DNA from: Embiotoca jacksoni
Taxonomy: Eukaryota; Chordata; Actinopteri; Embiotocidae
Direction of reading: 5' to 3'
DNA length: 64,000 bases
Assembly (NCBI GenBank): GCA_022577435.1
Contig: JAKOON010000084.1
Coordinates: 186,001-250,000 of the forward strand
Of this stretch, positions 24,060 through 39,340 are shown one piece after another (the stretch's first letter is position 1; each line of letters begins with the position of its first letter). The position numbers were made by a program, and so were the translations under genes. The notes under the pieces were generated by a model. It was not told the DNA's origin. It searched no databases and saw nothing but the letters and a program-made list of their open reading frames with translations.

Positions 24060-24430
24060 TATTTGAGTTGAATGGGCCCCCCCCCTCCTCCTCCTCCTCC
24101 TCCGCCTCCCCGCCCCTCCGCCCTCCCCTTCCCCTCTCTCTGGCGGCCTCTTATCCTATCGCCCCGGGGCAACGTTTTGGCTGAGATGTATGGCTTCTCC
24201 GCGGGTAAAAATATGCATGTTGGTCCCCATTTGGCTCCCCGTCTAATGGAAGTGCAAATAGGTTTCGACTGCGAGGCCCTCCATTTATCATCAACGCTGA
24301 CACGGACGGACGTACAGTGGGACTGGGTGGTTAGCTCTGCGTCGGAGTTCCCAGGCGTGTGCGCGGGCGGGCGGGCGGGCGCGCGCTCTAGTAACGGGCC
24401 AGCGATTTTCCTCAACCGCGTTTCTTTTTC
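24060..24430. promoter_or_regulatory. GC/CpG-rich block in dmbx1 5' intron
   Basis: A polypyrimidine tract (CTC units, 24069-24145) is followed by mixed, CpG-rich sequence with TATGCATG and AGTGCAAATAGG (octamer-like) and by four GGG runs separated by single C at 24365-24379. It could be an alternative promoter or an enhancer. The overlapping open frames on both strands are composition effects. Confidence 0.4.
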
Positions 24431-25766
24431 GTTTTCTCTGAAATCAAAGGCGTTCATTTAATTCAAATTAAGCCTGAAATCACACAGAATTTATAAGAGA
24501 AAGAAAACCATCATGTACCAATAAACGTCTCTAAAAAAACAAAAAAATGTAGGCTACAGATGTGTGTTTGTTTACACCTCCTCGCATGCACAGCGCCGGT
24601 GAAAGTTTGAGGGACTAAAACATTGATTTTAATCTCAATTTTTTTTTTTTCCATCATGAAGCAAAAGAAAAATATTCTGATCTCAACTGCTTGTTTTTAA
24701 AGTGCAGGTGGACATTTTTTTTTAATTTTTTTTATTATTTTTTTTTAAGCTTATTAAATTTACCACTACATCTCAGGTTGTAGTATCTTCCCTACCCATA
24801 TCAAATTCTGCACAATAGCTCATCACTGCGAGCCTGTCAGTGCTGTTATTGTCATTCATAAGCCTCTCTGTGCTCCAGGCACTGGGCCCTCCTGGCTGCC
24901 CTGCTCAATGCTTCGATTATCAAACCGTCATTATGTAAATTGGCATGTACAGTGCAACTCTTTGATCCGGCTAAATTAGGAAAAATGTTATTTGCTAAGA
25001 GCCCTCAGGGGCACGGGACGTCCTGACAATCTGCTCTTTGCTGTGTCATTGCAGTAAACTGTCAGAGGGCGAAGAGCATCTTTGATTTTTCCCTGAGCTG
25101 TTATTATGAAGGATATTTGCTATGCAGAAGCCACATTTAAATTCAGACTCTGATGTCTTATTGTCAGCGTTTAACCTTTTAAACCGTTTAAAATACAAAA
25201 TGACATTGAGACAATAGATTTTTTTTTCTCTTTTGCATACAAGACAAAAATTAAATTAAAAAAAATCTGACTTTTTAATAGAAAGTTGCAAATAGTTCCC
25301 TTTTAGAGGAGACTGAGGTGATGTGTAACCAAAAGAACAGGAGCCCTTTTATTTCGGTAATATATTGTACATTAAAAAAAAAAATGGGTCGGGTAAAGAG
25401 CTGGCCCAAAACAATAATTGTACAATTTAGTTTAATTTAGCGTATTATTTCTAATATGGCTTTTAAACATTTTTAAACTTTTCCAAAAACAAATAAAAGT
25501 GAAATATTCAATCGAGGAACCGCATATGTCTTCAAAGTTGAGAGTAAAATCTACATTCACTGCAGGCTTCTCACAATATTTTCAAAATAAAACACAATCA
25601 ACTTCATATTGATCTACAGGCTTTGCAATATTTGTTTTCCTCCAAAATAAAATGAAAGAAAAACATGAAAGCATTTTTTTTGGGTAAATCGTTTAAACAA
25701 CACAACTTGTAAAGAATAAGCATGTGTTACTGTGGAGAAGTTAAAAAGGTTTTGGTTTTTTTTTAC

Positions 25767-26110
25767 CTCCTGTGCAGTCCCAGTCCTCTTTTCTGTCACT
25801 TCGTAGTCAGACAACAGAATCCAGGGTTTGTCTTCCGCTCTCTCAGTGGCTCTCTCGCTGTTTCAGAGCCCGCTTTTCGTTCCTTTCGTCCGGCAGTGAG
25901 ATAACAAGTTGAGGCCAGTGTAAAAGTCATCCAGTCTGTTGCTTCGCTTCAAGTCCGCTCGCTCGCGTTCCTCCTGCTCGATTCGTGGTGATTTCTCCGA
26001 GTCTCCCGCAGAAGTGAGGAAGCCGCCATCTGCTGGAGCGCGAGCTCTCGGTGGAGGGATTTAAGGAGCGCCTCGCGGGGGTCACGCATGCTTTCTATTG
26101 GCTCTCGGGG
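25767..26110 (-). promoter_or_regulatory. predicted dmbx1 promoter and untranslated exon 1
   Basis: Read on the minus strand: an inverted-to-plus CCAAT box (ATTGG at 26097-26101), a weak TATA-like CTTAAAT at about 26059-26065, a CpG-rich region, then a donor GAG|GTAAAA whose GT lies at 25766-25765. A start near 26030 would give an exon of about 260 nt spliced to the acceptor just before the dmbx1 ATG. No protein product is expected from it. This is inference from position, CpG content and splice consensus. Confidence 0.5.
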
Positions 26111-28400
26111 CTGTCAGTTAAGTAAATAAGAGAGCTGATGGTCCAGCGGCACGTTGGTGCTCTGCCGTCTGGAGTTATTTTCAAATTTGATCAATTTAAG
26201 CACATTATGTCCGCTGAAATCCCCTCATGTCTGTCGACACGTTGTTGTTGTTGTTGTTTTTTTCTTGACTTGATAAACAAACAGTGTGACGCTTTTTACT
26301 GGCTCCATTTAAGCAAATATGTTGACTATATTGATTTGTGGTCACAGAAAGTGGAATACATTTGACTTCTTTACAAATCTGATCTGTAATTACGTTCATA
26401 AATTATGGGTCATATTAACTAAACTCTAACTTTGAACAAGTGAGTAAAATGTTCCTGTCAAGGCTATTCATAATAATATAAATAGATTTCTAAAATATTC
26501 CGTTATAGAAAACACTTTTTTAAGCGAGTAAGTTTTTGCAACTGTGGGTGAAGCTGATTATTTGCATGATAAAAAAAAAAAAATATGATCTTTGTTTCTC
26601 TGTCCTCATACTGCTTGTCTGCACTATAGGTGCATTAATCCGATTGTCTCTCCTCAGTTTTTGTGAGAAAAAGCGTCCAACCTATATAGTTTGTTTGCTT
26701 TTCGGCTTTTTCTCCATGCCACTGGAGGGGAGAGAGAGAGAGACTTTGGTGAGATGGCTAATAGATGCCAGGGTGCTGCCTTTAGACTGTCTCCCGGCCT
26801 GGAAGGATTTGGGATGGGATAGGAAAGACAAGACGCCATCTCAGCCTCCAAAAACCCCTGTCTTAAAATGACTGCGGGTAAGAGGATTAGGGCAATAATG
26901 CCCTTCTCTTCTTGAGGGGTTTTTAGAGAAGATTTCTTCTCCCGGAGCAAAACCGTTTAGGTAGGGAATTAAGGGCAGCGCAAAGTAGCCTTTTAATGTA
27001 AAGCTTGCATATTTTGTTGGGAGAGTCTTTGGGAAAGTGCTTGGCCTATTGCTGACCACGATTCTCACTCTGACAAATCTGAACAGTAGACAAAAGATTT
27101 CATGGAATAAAGAATATTAATGTTGATGCGTGCTGGCACATATTGAAACGTAAGTGCACAGTTTATGGACAATCAGCGATTTGTGGGCATTTATTATAAA
27201 GTTTACATGGGTCACCTGAAAGTTATGAGTTAATGGAGAGATGGGTTGGTGGTGGGGGGTAGGAGAGCTTAAGACATTTTTCTTTTCTTTTTAGCAAAAA
27301 AAAAGTCTTACGATTTTTTTTTTTTTTTTAATTAAGTTGGCCTATGTTATGTAGCTTAATAGTCAAGAACCACTTAAATCTACAAGAAGTTATAGGTTGA
27401 TTTTGATTGGAGAAATTTAAAACTAACCTGTAAAATTAAAAGAAAGAAAGAAACACTGCAGCAGGCTACTTAACAAGAGCTAATTACATGAATCCCTCGC
27501 TATTATTGGCATTAGGTAAATTGAGACGGACTAAATATTCGGTGTTTATTTGCGTATTAAGTCCAGAAATATTAACACATCCGAATAAACCTTTAAATAC
27601 TGACTATAAATAAAGAGTGAAATTAGCTTATTATTATTTTTATTATTACAAATATTATTATTATTATTATTTTTACAGTACTCGGTGTAAATGTCTTCTC
27701 CGTAGTGCGTCTTTCCTTTTAAATATTTATTTTCAACCACCTCTAACTTTTTCCATGTGCGCTTCAAACTGTTTCCCCTCGCCTGGAAAAACTCGTGTGC
27801 CTCTCTGGTTCCGTCGCCTTGGTAGGCTCCTATCACTCGGGTTTTTTCTCCGAGGTCTGAGAAAGAAAGAGGATTAACTTGTGAACCAATGGAAATAAGA
27901 ACTTAAACGGGAGGTAAATCTGGCCACTGTCTCTTTGTGAGGACCGTCTCTAAAGCAATTAAAGCGAGAAAGAGTTTCTTCTCAGCGCCTCTCCACCTAA
28001 AGCTCCTTAGAGCGACTAGAGCTGTCCAGCGCATCTGAAGGGCTTAAACGCCAAAAAAAACAAAACAGCTCCCCTTACCCTTGTACCCAGCCATGCACCG
28101 CTGAATACAAGGTGGACCAACAATGACCTCAGATGACGAGCAACCCAACATTTTATAAATGTTAATTTGGCAGCAGAACTCGAAGATTTCCCCTCAAAAG
28201 TCCCATAATCTCATTTAACTCCCTAATGAAGGTGAAGAAAGGCTCTTGTTTTGGGGGGGAAATGTCAGAATCAGGATGATTTTTTTTTTTGTGTGTGGTC
28301 ATATTTAACCCCTTTAGTCTCCTTTTTTAAGCAACTTTTTTTTTTAATTTGCACAATTCATAAAGTGAACCTGATCCTCTTGTTTCAGCCTTTTATTTGA
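26111..28400. other. intergenic, upstream of dmbx1
   Basis: No gene. Simple runs: TTG units near 26241-26257, T-run at 27312-27329, ATT-rich 27627-27673. A GGATTA (26884-26889) sits in a mixed block at 26.7-27.07 kb, and 27.83-28.25 kb is also repeat-free. Confidence 0.5.
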
Positions 28401-31400
28401 TGGAGAACAAAATGATCGTTAATGCTGCTGAATTCTTCTAATAGCTAATTAATACTCTTAATGATGCTTTCTGCAACTTCATGAATACATCAGGTCTGCA
28501 ATCCAGCCAGCCTCAGCCTGCCCTGCTCCATTCAAGGGTATTTCAGCATCTGTTCATCCCACAGCAATTAATCATTTTGATGTGTGGTTTAAAATCGACT
28601 TCTTGCAGGAGACCTTTTTGACAAGAATAACAAAGCAATTTGCCAGGAGCCACCTCTTAGACACCTTATTAGCAGCACTTCCACAGTAAGACCTGCTTTT
28701 ATGTTTTACAAAAAAAAATAAAAATTAAATAAATGAATTTAAAGAGACAGCGGCAATTTTGTGGTTTATTGTCAGCCCCACGCCTCTGAATCCTCCTGAA
28801 ATCCCTTTTATTGGTGACAAGATCTCAGGATCTCCTCCGCAAATCCCTCCTCTAAAAGTTTTCAACCTGTCAGTTTCCTCTGAAAGCTGGATAATTCCCC
28901 CTCTTTTTTTCTCTCCGTCCATCCCCTTCTCTCTTTCTTCTTGCCCTCTTTTCTCCCTCGTTTCAATCCCTCTGTCTCATTTCTTTTCCTTGCCTTCTCT
29001 CCTCTCTCCTCTCTGTCTCTCTCTTTCTCTCCCTGGCCCGGATCCCTCTGCACAAGGGGCCCCATTGTATAGTCCTAATCCAGAGGCAACACAGCTTTAG
29101 GGACATGCAGGGATAAAAGGCCCATCAAGCCCACAACTTTATGGGGGCAAATCTCTCCCTAATCCTTCGCTTTATCTAAACAAAAGCCCCCTCTGCCTTA
29201 ATCCACCTATGTGTTGAAAAAAAAAGAGGAAAAACTGGAGAGAGTGGCAGAGAATGGGAGAGAGAAAAACAAGAGATTGTTGGAGGAGAAAAAAAAAAAA
29301 AATCTCACACATTCTGGGATTGAAGCAGATCATACAGGGAGGGTTGAAATTTCCTGGAAGAGGTAAGTAATACTGACAAGCTCTCACCTGCAGGAAGCTT
29401 CGTGTGTTAACTGTGAGTGCTGCAGAGGTGTAATGGACCCCTCATTTAAAGTTCATATTCGAACCACATAAATGTACTTTCTTAATATAGATGCAAACAT
29501 ATCAGTGAAGAAATTATTAATGCTGTTTTATTAGAATTAACAAATTAATAAGGCCTATTAAAACATGTATTTGGTGTAAGAAAACACGAGAGTCTGTCTA
29601 CACTGATGTGAGTATGGGTGAAGATAACAGGAGGATCACGGAATTTAATGTAAAGAGAACGGCTGCATGCAAGAAAATAAAATCTATCTCACACGCACAT
29701 GAAAGCTCACACATATATCATTTAAAATCACGGTCAAGAAGTGAGTGAAACTAAACTGTCTGTAACTTACCAACTCACAAATAACTACAAAACATGAATG
29801 ACTTTATTTGTTTACCAGGGTACTCAATTTTCTAAGAGCCTCATTAATCAGGTTATTGAGATTCCAATAGATGAATTTAAATTTGTACAAAAAGATGTTT
29901 TTGCTGTACGTGTCAGGAGCTACATCAAGATAATGTTTGTGTGTCTCATTTAGGATTTATAGAATATGTTTCTGTTAAATGCCAAGCACTTAATGTTAGA
30001 GTGATGAGGAGCATCACAGTGGTCTGTGGTTGAGGCAGTCAGGCCAATTTCCGTCCTGGATTAGAGGCAAATATACCCCAAAAATATTTTTTTTTCAAAA
30101 TAAGAGGTCTTAAAACTGTACAGGGTGGCGAGTAGTAGATGCACATTTATCTTACTGTGGGTACAGAAAGCCCTAATTTTGCAGCTAGAAAAGAACCCCT
30201 CTGAGAAAATACATGTCCTGGCTGAGGTTAGTAAACCAGGAAGGGGGATGAGACCTCATGTTTAATTGAGAATTTCCTTGCGCATTTACTGTTTGATCCA
30301 TTAATGAGTTAATTTTAATTTGCTTGTTGCCATTTGTTAAACTTGGTTATTTTTAAGACCCACAGAGTCCAAAACAAGCCCAAATTGTCCAACTGTGAGA
30401 CTCTGCAGATTAAAGACAGTGAGAGAATTTTGTGTTGGACTGAGGTGCAGCCCTTCCTGACTCTGGGCCGGCTCTGCTTACGGTTCTTCCTCCAATTAAA
30501 GAAATGGGTGCATGAGGCCAAATCTTAACAGCGATGACTTAGCTAAAGCTCCTCTGTATAGCCCGAATCCCTTCACTTCCTCTCAAACATCTGTCTTTAC
30601 TACAGAAAATCCCACTGTATCGGCTCCACTGGACAATCGGACCCTAATCTGGAGCTGGGTTTAGTAGACTGAGAGTTTGAAGAGCTTCAGGCAGAGCTCT
30701 GAAGGGCAGCTGGTGAGACTAGCTGGATATCTTGCAGGTAAATATTGACATTAAAATTACAATTTATTGCTCTGTTAAATTAGTTTCACACATTTTAAAG
30801 TGATTGGTTGTGGCAATGATTTGTAAATCACTTATTTTCCTTTAAAACACTATTCATTCAAAGCCCTGTCAGAATAAAATACTCCACCAATCTGTCAAAA
30901 GGAAAAGCATCACACTGTTTCTTTTACTTTCAGTCACATTCAGCATGGCACTCATCATGTTGCCTTCATTAACACTCTCAATTACCTTCCCCTCTTCGGC
31001 TCCGTTCCCTCCTAATAGAGCTAACACAGGCCTAATGAAGCAAATAGTTGGGACAATAGAGTCATTAGAGACAATTAAGACAATCCAATGCAATCCAACT
31101 CAGACCCGGAGACAGGGAGAGAAGTCAGGGAGTGATCCACCGAGCAGCCACCCAAACCAAGCAGCGCTCTCTGATAAGTCAGCCAGTGTAGAGAAAATGC
31201 TTTAGACTGGATTGAAGGAATTTTCCCTCTGGTGGTATCACTCGTAATACTCGAACCATTATAAGGCTGATCAGCAGTTGGCTGAAGGCATCTGTGTTTC
31301 CTTCATGCGGGGATTACACCTGGCCTCAGGAGGAGGAAAATGTTTCCCAAAGAGGCAGGCAGACGGAGAAGGAGGCACGAGGCAGCCTTGATGCATTCCA

Positions 31401-31599
31401 CCACAATAAAGTATAAATCCTCTTCTTCACAGCGTATTACAGGAATGAACATAAGGGATTGTGTCATTGTTGGCCTATAATCTGGCTTTAAACTCCTTGT
31501 TTTACAAATTGTCCTCTTTAAAAAGCTCTTTCTCTTTGCTCGAGTCTTTTTTCTTGTCCTCTTCATCCTGTATTAACCTGCTGCTTCCTCATCAGCACT

Positions 31600-31600
<1 letters not shown>
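28400..31600. other. low-repeat block, enhancer candidates
   Basis: Long stretches without simple repeats or known transposon words: 28.42-28.70, 29.04-29.21, 30.29-30.74 and 30.93-31.56 kb. They hold many ATTA/TAAT words and three TAATCC sites at 29076, 29160 and 29199. No coding exons are supported. Confidence 0.4.
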
Positions 31601-34016
<2,416 letters not shown>

Positions 34017-34124
34017 GCAGCAGGTCTTGTTCCAGCCCACTGTCCTCCGGCAGCCTCTTCACTCGTTCTCTCCTCTGTTGTCTCCGTCCTGGTCCTTGTT
34101 TGAGTTTCTGAGGCCCTGCTGCTC

Positions 34125-34180
34125 CCGCCTCCTCCTCCTCCTCCTCCTTCTCCTCCTCCTCCTCCTCCTTCTCCGCTCTC
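34125..34180. repeat. (CTC)n trinucleotide tract
   Basis: CTC/TTC units, 110 bp right of the CA tract. Antisense open frames here (Glu-rich, then Cys-Val) arise from the two repeats. Confidence 0.9.
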
Positions 34181-34889
34181 TCCATTGACTCTGAAAGGAG
34201 CCTTGCTGGGACCAACTGTCTGTGTAACGAGCTGGGCAGGACGGTCACAGTGGGGTATGCTATTGTTGGTGTCAGTGTGTTTACATTTGTGTATATGTGT
34301 TTGCAGTGAGCACTTTGTATTTTTTAAGGGAGTCTCCCCATGAAAACACACTTGAGACTGTATTTTCTGTTACCCCTGCTCCTACTTATCTCACGCACAA
34401 ACACACAGACACACACAGCATCATCTCACCTCTCAGTGATCCTCCAGTACTCCTCCACAGCAGGGAGCCGAGGGAGGAGGTGGAGCAGGAGGCTAATGGA
34501 TATGTTTGTTTACCTATTTGTCCTTGACATGATCAATTGATCAGCAGGCTAATTCACTGCCACCATGGACTCATTTCATTTCCATTTAAATTGCAAATGG
34601 ATTTCTTCGTGGCTTCATCTTTGTTTCCCATTTCCTCTGCGTGTGTGTAGCGAGGATGTACAGTAGAGGTGTGGGTCTGTGGACTCCTATGGACCGCACA
34701 CCATAACGCCCTCGCCTGCATTAATCTATTCGTGAGCATGAAACAAAAGTTTCATTACTGAAGGGAAAATCCAAAGTGAATCCCACTTTGTGTCTTCTCT
34801 GTATTCCTCAATATTTTATATGAAATGCAACAACAATAATTACCTGTATCATGAAGTTAATGTCAGCCTTTAAATGGTTGTCATCAAGT

Positions 34890-34929
34890 CACCCACACAC
34901 CCACACACACACACACACACACGCACACA
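34890..34929. repeat. (CA)n microsatellite
   Basis: Imperfect at both ends (CCCACACACC..., ...GCACACAT). Confidence 0.9.
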
Positions 34930-35261
34930 TTGGGAGGAGTGTGAGTTAATTCCTGTGTGTTAAAAGCCTGTGAGTATGTGTTGCTGGGAAGATTACAGTG
35001 AACAATTACTGATGTGGATTTTAAACAGAGGGGAATGAACAGTAAAACTGAGCAGCAGCAGGCGATCACATATCTAAGCACTAATTGACTCATTAGCACG
35101 AGTTTTTGATAAAGCAGTCTGGGCTGCAGAGCTGCATTTAAACAGCAGAATTGGACATCTGAATGCTGTCAGGTGACAATTTATTATTTGTATTAATTTT
35201 AATTCGTGGTAAGGTCCAGACCTACAAGATTATATGACTTTTAATTTAACTTAATTAGGAC

Positions 35262-35815
35262 ATTCTACAGCACTGTGGTGGCGTCTGCCATCTTTTATGC
35301 AGTGGTCTGCTGGGGCTGTGCAGGAACAGAGAGGGACAGGAGGAGAATAAACAAGCTGGTCAAAAGGGCCAACTCTGTCCTGGGCAGTCCTCTGGACTCC
35401 GTAGAGGAGGCGGGTGAGAGGAGGATGTCAGCCAAGCTGACATCGATCATGGACAACACCTCTCACCCCCTCCATGAGACTGTAGGAGCTTTAAGCAGCT
35501 CCTTCAGCGGCAGACTGCTGCACCCTCAGTGCAGGAAAGAGCGCTGTCAGACTGTTCAACACCACAATAAAATAACGTTGCACTGTATTTCTTTTCACAG
35601 CACTTGACACTTTCTTTCATCCCAAGCTGTATTTATTTCATTGTTTGTGTGTATTTATTTATTGGTCTTACTTTTTCTAAAAAAATATTTTGATCTATCT
35701 TATTTTATTGCATACATATTTGTAATTTTTTTCTTATTGTGTGCACCTTTTTCTTCCTGACTGTGTTTCTATGCTGCTGTGACGACAGAATTTCCCCATT
35801 GGGATTAATCAAGTC
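35262..35815 (+). mobile_element. 5'-truncated non-LTR retrotransposon (LINE) tail
   Basis: The open frame carries the C-terminal end of a LINE reverse transcriptase protein of the CR1/L2/Rex-like type as I know it: VCWGCAG, INKLVKRANSVLG, a MDNTSHPLHETV block and GRLLHPQCRKERC. After this the expected SFLPAA-type segment is missing, with a small deletion and frame loss, then LFN-like residues and a stop. The 3' UTR ends in GACAGAATTTCCCCATTGGG, a hallmark of fish LINE tails. This is a dead copy. Confidence 0.8.
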
Positions 35816-36029
35816 TTATCACATTTAATCAATGTGTAAGTTAAATTCCACTTGGGCATCATTTTAAAGGAAGAGTTTAGGAAGCCCTGGTGGTAAGAAG
35901 CCAACAATCACAACATCCATCCATTTTTTTTGCTGGGAATCTTTGTTGCAGATGTTTTCCCGTAGCTCTCATTTCCTGTTATCTTTCTATTGAGTATCTC
36001 GAACAAGAAATGCCCAATACTGCCCTGCT

Positions 36030-36370
36030 AAAAAAAGGAATAGTTCAGCATTTTAGTTGCTGTAAGATGGTAAAAAAAAAAAAATCAATACACCTGTATG
36101 CTAAATTGAAACTGGAACCATGCAGTAGTTTAGCATAACGACCGGAAAATGTTGAAAACAGCAGGTGTGGGTCGCTCAAGGAAAAATGACTGCCAGCCGT
36201 TCTAAAGCGTTTTAATAAACAAATGATATCTCATTGTTTAATCCATTCAATAAACAAAGAGTATAAATTATGATTTGGGATCATGCTATGTGCAGGATTA
36301 TTTGCACGGTAGATATTTACCCCTTTTCTACAGTCTTGAAGCTAAGCTAAGCAAACCGTTAAGTCAATGG
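36030..36370. repeat. foldback-type dispersed repeat (family C)
   Basis: A forward arm (GGAATAGTTCAGCATTTTAG at 36037, then CCTGTATGCTAAATTGAAAC, TTTAGCATAACGACCGGAAA) is followed at 36325-36365 by a reverse-oriented inner word (CAGTCTTGAAGCTAAGCTAA). The same two-arm layout is seen at 39.6-39.93 and 42.94-43.75 kb. Confidence 0.5.
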
Positions 36371-37100
36371 AAACAATCTCGGTTAACGAAAGCAAATCAG
36401 ATTTTTCAGAAAACGTCCAGTTTGTGCTTTCCTTATCTTCATGCCAATGACCTCACATAGGTCCATGTTACGTAGACTTCTTCATGTGCCCAAGACTGAC
36501 AAGGACCATTTAGTGCCAAAATTTGTGACCTCACTCACTGTACATGCCACAAGCATGCAGTCACATGACTGCACGAGTACTAGAAAAGCAAACCAGATGC
36601 TTGTTATGTGTTCTTTATGTATGTACTGTGTTTCACTTGTTAAGCATTTGCAAACAACATTTTCTTTTGACTTTTTCTTGTTGTTCAGCCAAATACAACA
36701 AACACGTAACCTTTTCTTGTTGTTGCAAGGCCACCATCTTGTTTTCTCGTGTAGTTTTGGAGAACCCCAATTGTCGTATAAATTGCATGCAAAGCTCCAA
36801 CAATATGAAAAAAATTGGCAAGAAAATCACACTTCAGTTATACCATTTAAATCACGATTGGATATGTTTTTAACTGACCTCAGGCATTTTATTCAAGCTA
36901 AAAACTGACAGCTTTTTGGACAAACGGACGGATGGACAGGCAGATACATGAATGACAGGGCCTTTACGACGACATCTCACGGGATTCATTTGTTTCATTG
37001 GCTTGTTTGGCCATAATGGGCTTTATATGATGACTCTTCACCCATGTCAGATTCCACCATGATCCAAACAAAAACACACATTCATCACCACCTAACACAC

Positions 37101-37112
37101 ACAGCCTCACAC

Positions 37113-37166
<54 letters not shown>
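37101..37166. repeat. (CA)n microsatellite
   Basis: About 30 units with one GC interruption near the left end. Confidence 0.95.
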
Positions 37167-37168
<2 letters not shown>

Positions 37169-37169
37169 C

Positions 37170-38040
37170 GATCAATGGTCATAAATTTGATCTCTGACAA
37201 GCCTGACACTTGCACCCACGAGGCCTTTGGTCACTCTGTTTCTCCTGACCACTCCTTACGTAACACACACTCGTACACTCGCACACACAGACAAGCACTT
37301 TCTCCCCTCTCTTACTCCTTCCTTCCCCTGACACACTTGTCAAGGACCTCGTTGACCCCTGACCCCGCCCCACTTGGCACTGTTATTGATTTTTACTCCG
37401 ACCCTCTCAATCTGGGATGAGGAAGGGTGAGAACGGGGGAATTAGTCGCCATAGTCAGGTATAACGGAGGGGACGCTGAGGATGAAAGGGAGCGATCAAT
37501 GTGCGCTGATGGCTGAGTTTGCAGCAGCAGAAACAACAGTCAGCCATGGAGAAAATCAGAAGAGCTCAAGGCAAGACGGGTGAGCAGAAATGATGGGGGT
37601 GAGACAGAGGAGACGGGGGAGACCGGAGGAGGGGGGGAGAGGCTTATTGTTTGTCTTGTCGTGTTTCAGATGATTTGAGAATTTACTGATGTTTTAATAA
37701 ACACTCCCCACCAAAACTAGTGAAAAAATTGAATTAAACTAGATTGGGAGAAATTGGGACAATAATTATAAAACTACATCTTTCCATTTAGCTGACTGCA
37801 CATTTCAGTTTTTTTGTATGAAGAACTACAATATAAGTTTGTTTATAGCTGATAAGAACTTCTCACAACATTTAACAAAATGTATACACAGCTGTGAATT
37901 ACAGTACTAAGGAATAAGAGAGGAACGACTCATTATTAAGAAGTTCCTGTATCTTGTTTTCTAGAGTGTGTGTTTGCACATACCCAAACAAATCAGTCAG
38001 ATGGGTTTGGTGCCTCTGGCAGTTTGAGGGCCCGTGGCTG
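37170..38040. other. intergenic, nothing recognised
   Basis: Purine-rich GA/GGGGA stretches at 37.57-37.64 kb, otherwise unremarkable. Confidence 0.45.
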
Positions 38041-38049
38041 TAATCTACT

Positions 38050-38640
38050 CTCAGGCTACGTTCACAGATACATTTTAACTTTAAAACAAAAACAATCTCT
38101 GTCCACATGAGTGTTTAGGACAATTTCGCAAATCCCCATCTATACTACTCTACTCCTACTGTGGGGCTGATAATGCTGCTGGACAAAGGATTTATTGCAA
38201 ATCACCCAAATAACAGCTTGCCTCATCTGCACGTGGGCAGAAGTAGCATTATAAAATGTAGAATTTTACTGCAGAGCAGCTGCTGGCATCGACAACAAGC
38301 GCAGCAACAGCTCTAATTTTTTATCCATTTTGAATTAAGAAATGGTATTCAAGGTTGATGTAGTTTGTTTTTTCTCCGGAAAAGAGTCCCGTGTTAGGGA
38401 CGTGTCAAATCAGAGAACGTAGTATCGCCGGGTTTCTAATCAGATCAAGTTAGGTCCACCGCTCCAAACTAGCAAGAAGGCGATGGCTTCATAACAGCCG
38501 TTCACAGTGGGTGACGTTTACTGTTGGTTGCTGCTTGGTCCAGACTAAAATGCAATTCTGGAGGTTTCAAACTAAGCGTATTTAAAAGTCTTCATTTTTG
38601 GGCTAGTGTAGAGTCCAGGCGTAAAGCAAATGTTATGTGT
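38050..38640. repeat. possible MITE-like element
   Basis: The left end (GGCTACGTTCACAGATACAT, then AAACAAAAACAATC and TGTCCACATG) and right end (GTCCAGACTAAAATGCAATT, CTTCATTTTTGGGC, GTAGAGTCCAGGCG) recall a fish element family whose ends carry CTACGTTCACA and CCACACTAAAACGC words. No target duplication could be confirmed by eye. Confidence 0.35.
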
Positions 38641-38879
38641 ATTTACTCCAGCTGTTCTGTTGACATTTCTCTGAGTCTCCACGTTTCAAAGCAGAACTAT
38701 GGGGAGTATCTTTGTTTTTATCAGATGAAGTCAGATTTCCAGCAAGATGACACATCGTCTCTCTTTGTTTTTGCTTGTTTTTGCCAGTCACACTCACACA
38801 CACACTGCTCCGTCTCAGTGGTAAGCAAAAAGCGTTTTAAGCAATCATGGGTCCTTTTTTAAACACGGCTTGCGATAAT

Positions 38880-39340
38880 CCGTTCTCCCTCCTTCACTCC
38901 TCATGGATCAGGTTCGAGATTCACAGCACTGTTCGGTGGTGACACACTTATACATAATCTTTTCTTTTTTTTTCGTATTTAATTTCCCACCATCCTCTCA
39001 GCTGATTCTCCCCCTGTCACTTTAGACGCAGCTGAGAGACTGATTTGGCTTCTATAATCTCTTCTTGCATTGCCCCCCTCCTCTACTTGTGGAAACCTCC
39101 GAATATCATAAGGAGATTATTTCATTCGTAATTGATTGAGTGGCTCCTCACCACAGACCAAGATACTTCAAAGTGTGTGAATTAAGACTTGGGACGGGGG
39201 GGTGTGAGGCGAGGGGGAGGGGGCGAGGAGGCAACGTGGCTCCATTAGGCTACTGCTGGGGTCGAGCAGCTGAGCCTCTTTGGCTGGCAAATAAGAGCTG
39301 AGTCTGATCCTGTGATGGCAGCTAATTGGCTAAAGGAAAG
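38880..39340. other. mixed-composition block
   Basis: Repeat-free sequence with a G-rich tract at 39194-39228 and a GATTATTTCATTCGTAATTG homeodomain-like segment near 39.11-39.14 kb. Possible non-coding element, no gene. Confidence 0.35.

Noticed and set aside
24047..24461. Overlapping open frames on both strands
   Set aside because: GC-rich composition without stop codons; the Pro and Gly runs come from the CTC/C tract.
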